A model generated the notes under the pieces. It had not been told where the DNA came from. It worked only from the letters and a program-made list of their open reading frames with translations, and did no database searches. Of a DNA stretch of 64,000 nt, positions 55,857 to 64,000 are shown piece after piece. A program made the translations under genes and the position numbers. Numbering within the stretch: position 1 is the stretch's first letter; each line of letters starts with the position of its first letter. The stretch comes from Hoeflea phototrophica DFL-43 (lineage in GTDB: Bacteria > Pseudomonadota > Alphaproteobacteria > Rhizobiales > Rhizobiaceae): positions 62,001 through 126,000 of the forward strand of contig NZ_CM002917.1 in NCBI RefSeq assembly GCF_000154705.2. Reading direction: 5' to 3'.

Positions 55857-57308
55857 TTAGCGGCAGGCGCGTGCGATGGCGATCTTCCATTCGTTGCGCG
55901 CGCCGCGCCGCGCCGTCGCATCGGTGGCGGGATCGAAGATTCGGATCTCTTTGGCTCCGGCCACAATCGGCATTCCAAGCGCCTCGGCAGCCATGCTGGC
56001 AACACCGAAAGCGCCGATCTCGGCAATTTCGCGCCGCTCCACCGGTTTGCCGATGAAATCGGCCTGAAGCTGCATCAGGAAGGAATTGGCGGAGGCACCG
56101 CCATCGGCGCTCAGCCCGTTGAGCGGGTGGCCGAGATCCTGTTCCATTGCCTCCAACACATCGGTCACCTGGTGCGCGATGGCCTCAAAGGTTGCGCGCG
56201 CCAGATGCGCCGGGCGTGATCCCAGCGACAACCCGCTGACCAGACCACGGGCGTCGTCCTGCCAGTGCGGTGCCCCCAGCCCCGCGAGTGCCGGCACGAA
56301 ACAGACCCCGCCATTGTCGGAAACCTGCAGGGCCAGATCCGAGAGCTCGGCGGGTCCATTGAGCCCAAGCATCTCCGCCATGAAAGCTGCCGCCTGTGCG
56401 GACACGGTGATATTGCCTTCAAGCGCATGGGCAGTGTTGCCATCCTGCGTCCAGGCGATGGTGCCCGAGAGGCCGTGGCTTGAGAGGGTGCGTTGCCGGG
56501 TCAGGGTCATCAGAGATGATCCTGTTCCGTAGGTCGCTTTGACCTTTCCAGGCCCGCGCACACCATGACCGAACAGCGCTGCATGGCTGTCACCCATCAT
56601 CGCATGGATCGGGACGCCGGCGGGCAGGGTTGTGGCGCCTTGCGCGGTTTCGCCAAACCGGGCATCGGAGGCCATGGGTGTGGCAAGACAATCAATCGGT
56701 GCACCAAAAATCTCACCGAGCCGGGGGCTCCAGGCGAGCCTTTCGGTGTCGAACAGAAGCGTGCGCGAGGCGTTGGAGTGGTCCGTGGCAAACACCGCCC
56801 GGCCGGTGAGGTTCCAGAGCAACCAGGAATCGACGGTTCCGGCCCGCAGCCGCCCGACCCGGTGGAGATCTTCAGGCTCGGGGCGGTTCTTGAGAACCCA
56901 GGCAAGTTTGGATGCAGGAAACAGGGGGTTGATGCCGAGCCCGGTCAATGTGCTGACCTCATCGGAATGACCGGCTTCAATCAGCGCGGCGCATTCATCA
57001 GCCGTGCGCCGGCATTGCCAGATTGGCGCCGGCCCGACTGGCTCGCCGGTTGTTGCGTCCCAGACCACCAGGGTCTCGCGCTGGTTGGATATCCCGATGG
57101 CCGCGATTTCGGTTTCGATACCGGCACAGGCGTCGCCAATGACTTGACGCGTGGTGGCCCAGATCTCCGAGGCAGATTGCTCCGCCCATCCCGGATGCGG
57201 GTAATCCGTGTGGCAGGATGCTGAAGCGCTTCGTACGACCTCGCCATCCTGCGCAAACACCAGCGCCTTGGTGTTGGTCGTGCCCTGATCGATGGCCAGA
57301 ACAAACAT
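55857..57308 (-). CDS. FGGY family carbohydrate kinase
   Basis: A 483-residue sugar kinase of the FGGY family, closest in wording to glycerol kinase-like members. The phosphate-binding loop DQGTTNTKALVF opens it; other motifs are ISNQRETLVVWD, the catalytic Asp in GDSHAALFG, GTGSSLM and ADGGASANSFLMQLQAD. It lies 2 bases after the C-terminal transketolase gene and ends the four-gene minus-strand operon. In this context it would phosphorylate the ketose made by the isomerase; a D-apulose kinase (AplK) role is my preferred hypothesis, with other ketoses open. Confidence 0.85.
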   Translation of the reverse strand: MFVLAIDQGTTNTKALVFAQDGEVVRSASASCHTDYPHPGWAEQSASEIWATTRQVIGDACAGIETEIAAIGISNQRETLVVWDATTGEPVGPAPIWQCRRTADECAALIEAGHSDEVSTLTGLGINPLFPASKLAWVLKNRPEPEDLHRVGRLRAGTVDSWLLWNLTGRAVFATDHSNASRTLLFDTERLAWSPRLGEIFGAPIDCLATPMASDARFGETAQGATTLPAGVPIHAMMGDSHAALFGHGVRGPGKVKATYGTGSSLMTLTRQRTLSSHGLSGTIAWTQDGNTAHALEGNITVSAQAAAFMAEMLGLNGPAELSDLALQVSDNGGVCFVPALAGLGAPHWQDDARGLVSGLSLGSRPAHLARATFEAIAHQVTDVLEAMEQDLGHPLNGLSADGGASANSFLMQLQADFIGKPVERREIAEIGAFGVASMAAEALGMPIVAGAKEIRIFDPATDATARRGARNEWKIAIARACR

Positions 57309-57310
57309 GG

Positions 57311-58279
57311 TCAGCCCGTCTTGCGTGCGAGAGCTCGGCGTGAAGCATCAGCGATGCCAATCGGGGTCAGCCCGTTCTGTTCGAACAGCCAGTCCACCGA
57401 ACCGGTCGTCTGGAAGGTCTTGAAGCCGACCCGTTCTACCGGCACCGGTCGGTTCGACGATGTCAGTTCCGCAACGGCGCCACCAAATCCGCCGCGCACA
57501 AGCGCCTCCTCGCAGGTCACGATCGCGCCGGTTTCCTCGGCAGCCGCCAGAACGGCTGCCTCGTCGAGCGGATTGAGTGTGTGGACCGAGAAAACCCGTG
57601 CCGAGATGCCGTCACTTGCCAGAGCATCAGCTGCGGCCAATGCAATATGCACGATCGTGCCCGAGGCAAGGATCGTCACATCATCTCCCTTTCGCATCAA
57701 TCGTGCCGTGCCGGGTGTGAAATCGCGGCGGCCATGAGCATCCGGTCCGAGATCAGGCACCTGCATCCGCGACAGACGCAGATAGACCGGGCCCTCATGC
57801 TCTGCCGCCCACCGCACCGCCATCTCCGTTTCCCACGGGTCGGCTGGTGCAATCACCGTCAGCGGCTCAAGCGCGCGAAGCCAGGCAAAATCCTCGATGG
57901 AATGATGGGTCGCGCCAAGTTCGCCATAGGCGATGCCGGAGGACTGGCCGACCAGCTTCACATTGTATCCGGAATAGGCAATGTCGGCCTTGATCTGTTC
58001 CAACGCCCGGCCGGTCAGAAAACAGGAGGCGGCCGACACGAATGGAATGCGCCCGCCATTGGCCAGCCCGGCGCTGACACCAACCATGTTCTGTTCGGCA
58101 ATGCCGACATTGACCAGCCGGTCGGCGAAAGCGTTCTGAAAACCGCCCAGATTGGACGAACCGACCGAATCATTGACCACTGCCACGATCCGTTCGTCGT
58201 CAGCCGCCAGCGTCTCAAGCGTCGTTGCCCAGGCCTTGCGGCAGTCGAACAGACCTTCCACTTTTTCCACTGCGTTCAT
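57311..58279 (-). CDS. Transketolase, C-terminal subunit
   Basis: A 322-residue protein holding the pyrimidine-binding and C-terminal domains of a split transketolase. The catalytic pyrimidine-contact Glu lies in NVGIAEQNMVGVSAGLANGG; the substrate-side His pair is suggested by ELGATHHSIEDFAWLR. The C-terminal domain ends EALVRGGFGGAVAEL and KTFQTTGSVDWLF. Its start overlaps the stop of the N-terminal subunit gene by four bases (ATGA), so the subunits are made together. Apulose-4-phosphate transketolase (AptB) is a candidate, given the kinase and isomerase in the operon. Confidence 0.85.
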   Translation of the reverse strand: MNAVEKVEGLFDCRKAWATTLETLAADDERIVAVVNDSVGSSNLGGFQNAFADRLVNVGIAEQNMVGVSAGLANGGRIPFVSAASCFLTGRALEQIKADIAYSGYNVKLVGQSSGIAYGELGATHHSIEDFAWLRALEPLTVIAPADPWETEMAVRWAAEHEGPVYLRLSRMQVPDLGPDAHGRRDFTPGTARLMRKGDDVTILASGTIVHIALAAADALASDGISARVFSVHTLNPLDEAAVLAAAEETGAIVTCEEALVRGGFGGAVAELTSSNRPVPVERVGFKTFQTTGSVDWLFEQNGLTPIGIADASRRALARKTG

Positions 58280-59112
58280 CGGCTGAGCTCTTTCATCGCC
58301 AGTTCGAATTCGTCGTCATTGGGCACGCCATGGTGCCACTTGGCCTTGTCTTCCATGAAGGAGACGCCCTTGCCCTTGATCGTGTTGGCGATGATGCAGC
58401 GCGGACGGCCTTGTGCCGGTGCCGCGTCCAGCGTGTTGAGCAGCTTTGCATGGTCGTGCCCGTCAACCTCGATCACGTCCCAGCCGAATGACCGGTACTT
58501 CTCACCCAGCGGATCGAGCGAGACGGTGTCCTCGGTGCGGGCGCCCTGCTGCAGCCGGTTGCGGTCGATGATCAGCGTCAGGTCTTGAAGTTGCTTGTGG
58601 CCCGCTGTCATCGCGGCTTCCCAGTTCGATCCTTCCTGCTGCTCGCCGTCTCCGGTAAGCACGAAGGTGCGGTGGGCGGAGCCGGACATCTGGCCGGCAA
58701 TGGCCATCCCCAAAGCGATTGGGAAGCCATGGCCAAGCGGCCCGGTATTGGCTTCCACGCCCGGAAGATAGTTCCGGTTGGGGTGCCCGTTCAGGCGCGA
58801 GCCCGGCCCCATATAGGTTTTGAGCCAGTCCTCGGGAAAATAGCCTGCAGCACACAGCACAGTGTAAAGTGCGCCTGTTGCATGTCCTTTCGACATCACG
58901 AAACGATCCCGCTCCGGCCAGTCCGGCTTTACTGGGTCATAGCGCAGCACTCCGAAATAGAGCGTCGCGAGTATATCGGTGGCTGAGAAATCACCGCCGA
59001 TGTGCCCCAGCTTCTTGCCGTGCACCATCTCCAGCGCCCTGCGGCGCATCCAGTTGGCTTTCTGCCGGATCTGCGGCAGTCGCGTGTCTTCGTCTTCAAG
59101 CGGCATCGCCAT
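58276..59112 (-). CDS. Transketolase, N-terminal (thiamine diphosphate-binding) subunit
   Basis: A 278-residue protein corresponding to the thiamine-diphosphate-binding half of transketolase. The cofactor motif GDGEQQEGSNWEA with Asn in DRNRLQQGA is intact, as are GHIGGDFSATDIL, SKGHATGALYTVL and GPLGHGFPIALGMAIAG. It pairs with the C-terminal subunit encoded directly after it. Split transketolases are often dedicated catabolic enzymes and not the pentose-phosphate one; an AptA-like role (apulose 4-phosphate plus glyceraldehyde 3-phosphate to dihydroxyacetone phosphate and xylulose 5-phosphate) fits the locus. Confidence 0.86.
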   Translation of the reverse strand: MAMPLEDEDTRLPQIRQKANWMRRRALEMVHGKKLGHIGGDFSATDILATLYFGVLRYDPVKPDWPERDRFVMSKGHATGALYTVLCAAGYFPEDWLKTYMGPGSRLNGHPNRNYLPGVEANTGPLGHGFPIALGMAIAGQMSGSAHRTFVLTGDGEQQEGSNWEAAMTAGHKQLQDLTLIIDRNRLQQGARTEDTVSLDPLGEKYRSFGWDVIEVDGHDHAKLLNTLDAAPAQGRPRCIIANTIKGKGVSFMEDKAKWHHGVPNDDEFELAMKELSR

Positions 59113-59121
59113 GCGGTTCCC

Positions 59122-60588
59122 TCAGAAACGGTTTGGAATGAAAAGCTGCGGCTCGGGATCGCCGCCGTGATGATAGGTTGCCCAGCCGAGATAGCGCGTG
59201 ACCGCCTCGTTGACGACATCGGCATGTTGGCCCCGGACCATCGCCACGTGATGCTCGAACCCATTCTGGGTGACAAAGCGCATCAGCCGGCGCAAATCCT
59301 TGACCCGTGTGACCGCAATCCCGCCATCCATGCCGAATGGGTCATCGGTGAACTCACCTTCGCCCACATAGCATTTGAGCCGGCCTGCATTGTCGTCCGA
59401 GGAGAGGCGGAAATAGGTCATGTCGCCTGCTTTCACCTTGCCCTTGACTGCACCAAAGCACTTGCCGCGCCCGATGGTCTCACCAAGCACATCGAGCTCG
59501 GAGATTTCAGGTGTGTCGCCGATAAAGCTCTTGGGATAATTGCCGCAATGGGTGCACACGCACATGTCGGGGGAATTGCCGTAATTGTTGTTCCAGTCGA
59601 GAATGGCCGCCGGCGCGCCGGACGCGAGTGTGAGCGCATACATCGAAACGGCCCCCATCACATCCACTTCGCAGGCAGACGGCATCAGCTCCTCGCCCAT
59701 CATCGACATGGTCAGGCAGGTCGCGCAGCCAAAATTGTCCTGCAGCGAACGCCAGCACTGGATCGCCGAGGCGTCACACTCGTTCTCGTCAATCCAGCGG
59801 TTGACTGCCAGCGTCCATTTGGCCTGGGTCAACACCTGTTCGGATTTGATGTAAGTCGGGATCGTGCCGTAGGCCTCGATCTTGCGGAGTTTCTCCAGCA
59901 ATTCAGGGGCGTCGTCGGCGATCTGCCCGGCTGCATGCATCATTTCCGACAGATCGACCGTAACCACCGTTACGCCACTGGTCTGCAGGAGCTTTTCTGA
60001 ATAGCGCATGGTCTGAAACGGTCCGGTCCGGGCGCCGATGGCGCCGATCCGCGCCCCCTTTAGTCCGCCAACTGTCCGGCAGATGCGCGCGAAACGATCC
60101 AGGTCCGCGGCGAATTCATCCGATTCGATATCGACCGTATGGTTGGTCGTTTCGGTGAAAGGGACGCCATACTGCCAGAAATTATTGGAGATCGAGATCT
60201 TGCCGCAGAAGGCATCCCGCCGCGAATGAACGTCGACCTTGTCGATCTCGTCATTGCAGGCCTGGAGCAGGATGGGCACATCGAGTTTGGCCCGGCCCAC
60301 CAGTTCGGCCACGGCAATCTCGTCGCCGAAATTGGGCAGGCAGATGACAATCCCGTCGATCTTGTCCCGATTGGCCGCAAAATGGTCCGCGTAAAGCTTG
60401 GCGTCGGAGATTGACTGCACTGCACCATTGTCCGTTGCTTCAAAAGGGAGCGTTACGGCATTGATGCCGAGCCTCTCCATTTGCGCCAGAACGGCATCGC
60501 GCGCCTGCTTGCAGGGCGCTGGACTGAAGAACGCCCGGCTGCCGATAACGACGCCGAGTGATACCGGCCGGTTGACTGTGCGATCCAT
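59122..60588 (-). CDS. L-fucose/L-arabinose isomerase family protein
   Basis: A 488-residue protein of the fucose/arabinose isomerase fold, which interconverts aldoses and ketoses with a metal ion. Visible family features are DGIVICLPNFGDEIAVAEL, ARIGAIGARTGPFQTMRYSE, AIQCWRSLQDNFGCATC (metal-ligand region) and SACEVDVMGAVSMYAL. It is the first gene of the minus-strand operon ahead of the split transketolase and kinase, and divergent from the importer, so it should isomerise the imported sugar. GGGGGGAG precedes the ATG. Which sugar it uses is not visible. Confidence 0.82.
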   Translation of the reverse strand: MDRTVNRPVSLGVVIGSRAFFSPAPCKQARDAVLAQMERLGINAVTLPFEATDNGAVQSISDAKLYADHFAANRDKIDGIVICLPNFGDEIAVAELVGRAKLDVPILLQACNDEIDKVDVHSRRDAFCGKISISNNFWQYGVPFTETTNHTVDIESDEFAADLDRFARICRTVGGLKGARIGAIGARTGPFQTMRYSEKLLQTSGVTVVTVDLSEMMHAAGQIADDAPELLEKLRKIEAYGTIPTYIKSEQVLTQAKWTLAVNRWIDENECDASAIQCWRSLQDNFGCATCLTMSMMGEELMPSACEVDVMGAVSMYALTLASGAPAAILDWNNNYGNSPDMCVCTHCGNYPKSFIGDTPEISELDVLGETIGRGKCFGAVKGKVKAGDMTYFRLSSDDNAGRLKCYVGEGEFTDDPFGMDGGIAVTRVKDLRRLMRFVTQNGFEHHVAMVRGQHADVVNEAVTRYLGWATYHHGGDPEPQLFIPNRF

Positions 60589-60632
60589 GGTTTTCTCCCC
60601 CCAAAGATTGCGAAAACTTTCGATATTTTTTG

Positions 60633-60659
60633 AATATATAGTTTGTCGATCTGTGGCAA
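60633..60659 (-). promoter_or_regulatory. Possible promoter of the isomerase-transketolase-kinase operon
   Basis: On the minus strand TTGCCA is followed after 15 bases by TATATT (or after 17 by TATTCA), 45-70 bases before the isomerase start. The 257-base divergent gap (60589-60845) is unusually AT-rich, mainly around 60605-60645 and 60715-60770, and also contains a TTGACA facing the importer at 60763. No gene is present in it. Confidence 0.35.
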
Positions 60660-60749
60660 CCCCCAGCTCTGCTCTTATGGACTGAGATACCCCAATACAT
60701 GGAGTTGATGCTTAATTTAGGGCTTTGTAATGAAAATAAACAAAATTAA

Positions 60750-61796
<1,047 letters not shown>

Positions 61797-61804
61797 CCTC
61801 CCCG

Positions 61805-61834
61805 GGGAGCCTGAGCCCTGGGCGTCAGGCTCCC
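61805..61834 (+). other. Intercistronic hairpin after the binding-protein gene
   Basis: GGGAGCCTGA and TCAGGCTCCC form a perfect 10-base-pair stem with a 10-base loop, 8 bases after the binding-protein stop. It is not followed by a T-run, so it probably stabilises the upstream mRNA or partly attenuates expression of the downstream genes. Confidence 0.6.
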
Positions 61835-61858
61835 TGGTGATCTTGAAGGCGTGCGTGC

Positions 61859-62500
61859 ATGAAACAGGCGATTCCTGTCATTCTCATTTTGTGCCTTGCG
61901 GCCCTTCCGGGCTGCAAGATCATTCATGAGAGTGAAAAGACGGAAGTGGTATCGGTAGGGCCTGAGGGTGATGCTGCTCGCAATCAGGCACGTCTCGAAG
62001 AGACATTCGACAGCCAGCTTCTGCCATTGATAACGACCGGACCGCTCGATGTTGCCGGGCTTCGCGCCGCACTTGCCTCGGACGGGCTCGAAGCCGCAGG
62101 CTCTGCCCATGGCAACCAGGGATCCGGCCGGGGGGCAGCCTGGAACTTCCCCGTTCAGGGCGACGGCATCATCGTCGCAGCCAAACTCGACACCAGCGCG
62201 CGCACCGTGTCCGTCGATGTCGATAAAGACGGGGTGGGCGATGTCACCGTGCAATTGGGGCCGGTGATCCGCGGCACTGCATTGCGGGATGTCGCGCCTT
62301 TCTACAATTTTGATGATTTCCGCGATCAGATCGAGTTCGCCAAACTGGCCCGTGCCATCAATGACCGGATCAAGCCGCTGCTCAAGGTGCCGGACGGCGA
62401 TCTCGTCGGCATGACCATGTCCTTTGTCGGCGTGACGCCTCTCAAGTCTCCTCAGGAGACCATGGTTGTTACGCCCGTTGAGATGAGTTTCGCGAAATGA
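61859..62500 (+). CDS. DUF2291 family lipoprotein
   Basis: A 213-residue exported protein with a lipoprotein signal (IPVILILCLAALPGC, Cys about residue 19) and one DUF2291 domain, including TALRDVAPFYNFDDFRDQIEFA. DUF2291 proteins occur almost only inside sugar ABC operons, between binding protein and ATPase, as here; their role is unknown and an accessory role in uptake is my inference. It overlaps the ATPase gene start by four bases (ATGA). The start ATG is preceded by GAAGG. Confidence 0.82.
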   Translation: MKQAIPVILILCLAALPGCKIIHESEKTEVVSVGPEGDAARNQARLEETFDSQLLPLITTGPLDVAGLRAALASDGLEAAGSAHGNQGSGRGAAWNFPVQGDGIIVAAKLDTSARTVSVDVDKDGVGDVTVQLGPVIRGTALRDVAPFYNFDDFRDQIEFAKLARAINDRIKPLLKVPDGDLVGMTMSFVGVTPLKSPQETMVVTPVEMSFAK

Positions 62501-64000
62501 GCGAAGATCACCCAATCGGGCTGTCTATCCGCGGGGCCGTCAAGGTCTATCCCGGCACCCGCGCGCTCAAGGGTGTGGATTTCGATATCCGCATGGGCGC
62601 CGTGAACGTGCTTGTCGGCGAGAATGGCGCGGGCAAATCCACCCTGATGAAAATCATCGCCGGCGTTGAGGAACTGAACGAGGGCGAGATCCTGCTCAAT
62701 GGAGAGGCAGTCACCTTCCGCTCCAAGGATGATGCGGTCCGCGCGGGCATCGGAATTGTTTTCCAGGAGCTCAATCTCTTCGCCGAGATGACGGTGGCCG
62801 AGAATGTCTTCATCGGCCGGGAGCGGGCCCGCATGGGCATCGACATCGATGGCGACGCCGAAACCGAGCAGACGTCGCTTCTGATGAAGCGCCTGGAGCA
62901 GACAATTGCACCCGATACGGTGCTGGGCCATCTCAGGATCGGCCAGCAGCAAATCGTGGAGATTGCCAAGGCGCTGGCACAGGACGTCAACATTCTCATC
63001 CTCGACGAGCCCACATCGGCGCTGTCCGCGCATGAAGTTGATGTCCTGTTCCGGGTTATCGAGGACCTCAAGCGCCAGGGCGTCGGGATCGTCTACATCT
63101 CACACAGGCTCGAGGAACTGATCCGCGTCGGTGATTACATCACCGTCCTCAGGGATGGTGAAATCACCGGTGCGCGATCGATGCAGGGCGTGGACATCCC
63201 CTGGATCGTTCACGCCATGATCGGCGACAAGTCGAAGGATTTCGCCTCCGCCACAAATCACGAGTTCGGCGTTGAAGCCTTTCGCGCCGAAGATGTCTGC
63301 CTGCCGCGGCCCGGCGGCGGCTTCATTGTCGACCACCTGTCGCTCTCCGTTCGCGCCGGAGAGGTTCTGGGGCTCTACGGTCTTATGGGGGCTGGCCGGA
63401 CCGAGTTTCTCGAATGCGTCATGGCCCAGCACCATGGCTCGACAGGACGTTACTACGTCTACGCAGAGGAGCTGCGCTCGCACAGTGTCGCCGGACGCAT
63501 CAGCAAGGGGATTGCCCTGGTCCCCGAGGACCGCAAGCGCGATGGGCTGGTGCAGATCATGTCGATCCGCGAGAACCTGACACTGTCCTCGATCCGCCGG
63601 ATTGCACGCCTGTTTCATCTTGACCCGGTCCGCGAGGTCAAGAAGGCCGCTGAATACATCAAGCGCCTGACGATCAAGGTCTCGAACCCTGAAAATCCGG
63701 TCTCGTCACTGTCGGGCGGCAATCAGCAAAAGGTCGTCATTGGCAAGGCCCTCATGACGGAACCCCGCGTTCTGCTGATGGATGAGCCGTCCCGCGGCAT
63801 CGACATCGGTGCCAAGGCGGAGATCTACCGGTTGATCCGCAAGCTTGCCTCAGAAGGTCTGGCGATTCTCTTCGTCACCTCCGACCTCGAAGAAGTGATG
63901 GCGCTCGCCGACCGGATCGCTGTCATGGCTGACGGGCGCAAGACCGGGGAGTTTCCCAACACAGCCCGTGCCGCCGACATCATTGCAGCTGCCACGCCAA
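62497..64000 (+). CDS. Sugar ABC transporter ATP-binding protein (RbsA family), cut at window end
   Basis: At least 501 residues with two ATPase domains, as in RbsA/XylG/MglA proteins that energise monosaccharide importers. Domain 1: Walker A GENGAGKST, signature LRIGQQQIVEIAKAL, Walker B ILILDEPTSALS. Domain 2 has a degenerate Walker A (GLMGAGRTE), the signature LSGGNQQKVVIGKAL and LLMDEPSRGIDIG, the usual asymmetry of this family. No stop codon occurs before the window edge; only the last residues are missing. The permease gene presumably follows outside the window. Confidence 0.94.
   Translation, partial: MSEDHPIGLSIRGAVKVYPGTRALKGVDFDIRMGAVNVLVGENGAGKSTLMKIIAGVEELNEGEILLNGEAVTFRSKDDAVRAGIGIVFQELNLFAEMTVAENVFIGRERARMGIDIDGDAETEQTSLLMKRLEQTIAPDTVLGHLRIGQQQIVEIAKALAQDVNILILDEPTSALSAHEVDVLFRVIEDLKRQGVGIVYISHRLEELIRVGDYITVLRDGEITGARSMQGVDIPWIVHAMIGDKSKDFASATNHEFGVEAFRAEDVCLPRPGGGFIVDHLSLSVRAGEVLGLYGLMGAGRTEFLECVMAQHHGSTGRYYVYAEELRSHSVAGRISKGIALVPEDRKRDGLVQIMSIRENLTLSSIRRIARLFHLDPVREVKKAAEYIKRLTIKVSNPENPVSSLSGGNQQKVVIGKALMTEPRVLLMDEPSRGIDIGAKAEIYRLIRKLASEGLAILFVTSDLEEVMALADRIAVMADGRKTGEFPNTARAADIIAAATP

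Overview
The window looks like a chromosomal segment of an alphaproteobacterium of the order Hyphomicrobiales (Rhizobiales), close to the Rhizobiaceae or Hoeflea-like marine relatives. This rests on gene content and order: gyrB, malate synthase G, MmcB, an ActS/ActR (RegB/RegA-type) pair, HrpB, polA, dnaK, dnaJ, pmtA and pyrF. It also rests on the high-GC codon use and many ATGA-type start/stop overlaps. The species cannot be named from sequence alone. I saw no tRNA, rRNA, CRISPR array, transposase or phage gene.

Left part, about 1-37 kb, is mostly conserved chromosomal backbone. It starts with the 5' part of gyrB (minus), then a cytochrome P450, a lone hydantoinase A-type protein and glcB (plus). 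An L,D-transpeptidase lipoprotein and mmcB follow. A minus-strand run then reads ynjB-ynjC-ynjD-hrpB-actS-actR, with polA behind it. Between polA and an M20 dipeptidase lies a 375-base gap holding three hairpins with C-rich loops, the last with a U-rich tail; it looks like an unlisted small RNA with anti-Shine-Dalgarno loops. A class A penicillin-binding protein and dnaK follow. A terminator and an acyltransferase gene then separate dnaK from dnaJ. Next come pmtA, an FMN reductase, pyrF with a coupled DUF1330 gene, a NDUFA9-like oxidoreductase, a TauE-type permease, a 48-residue secreted peptide gene, uppP, a GST, queG, a YeeZ-like SDR and an RlpA-like secreted protein.

The middle, 37.4-46 kb, is one long plus-strand catabolic operon of unknown substrate: an ArgE/DapE-type deacylase, a complete Dpp-type ABC importer, an aldehyde dehydrogenase and an SDR dehydrogenase. 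An AT-rich imperfect palindrome lies upstream. Housekeeping genes (RsmB-type rRNA methyltransferase, TspO, PaaI-type thioesterase, MTA/SAH nucleosidase-like protein, guaA) follow to 50.7 kb.

The right part, 50.7-64 kb, is the most interesting: a sugar and sugar-acid locus with a GntR/FCD regulator in its centre. One arm holds a RuBisCO-like protein (oiaX type), a DUF1537 kinase (oiaK type) and a divergent ApnO-type oxidoisomerase. Together these match the known route D-apionate to 3-oxo-isoapionate to its 4-phosphate to L-erythrulose 1-phosphate. Beside them is what looks like the decayed C-terminal end of a lactonase-like gene. The other arm holds an L-fucose isomerase-family protein, both halves of a split transketolase and an FGGY kinase, the enzyme set expected for a non-oxidative apiose to apulose to apulose-4-phosphate route. 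A divergent RbsB-type ABC importer with a DUF2291 lipoprotein completes the locus and runs off the window end. My inference is that the locus joins two branches of branched-pentose (D-apiose-like) catabolism under shared control; the substrate remains to be proven.
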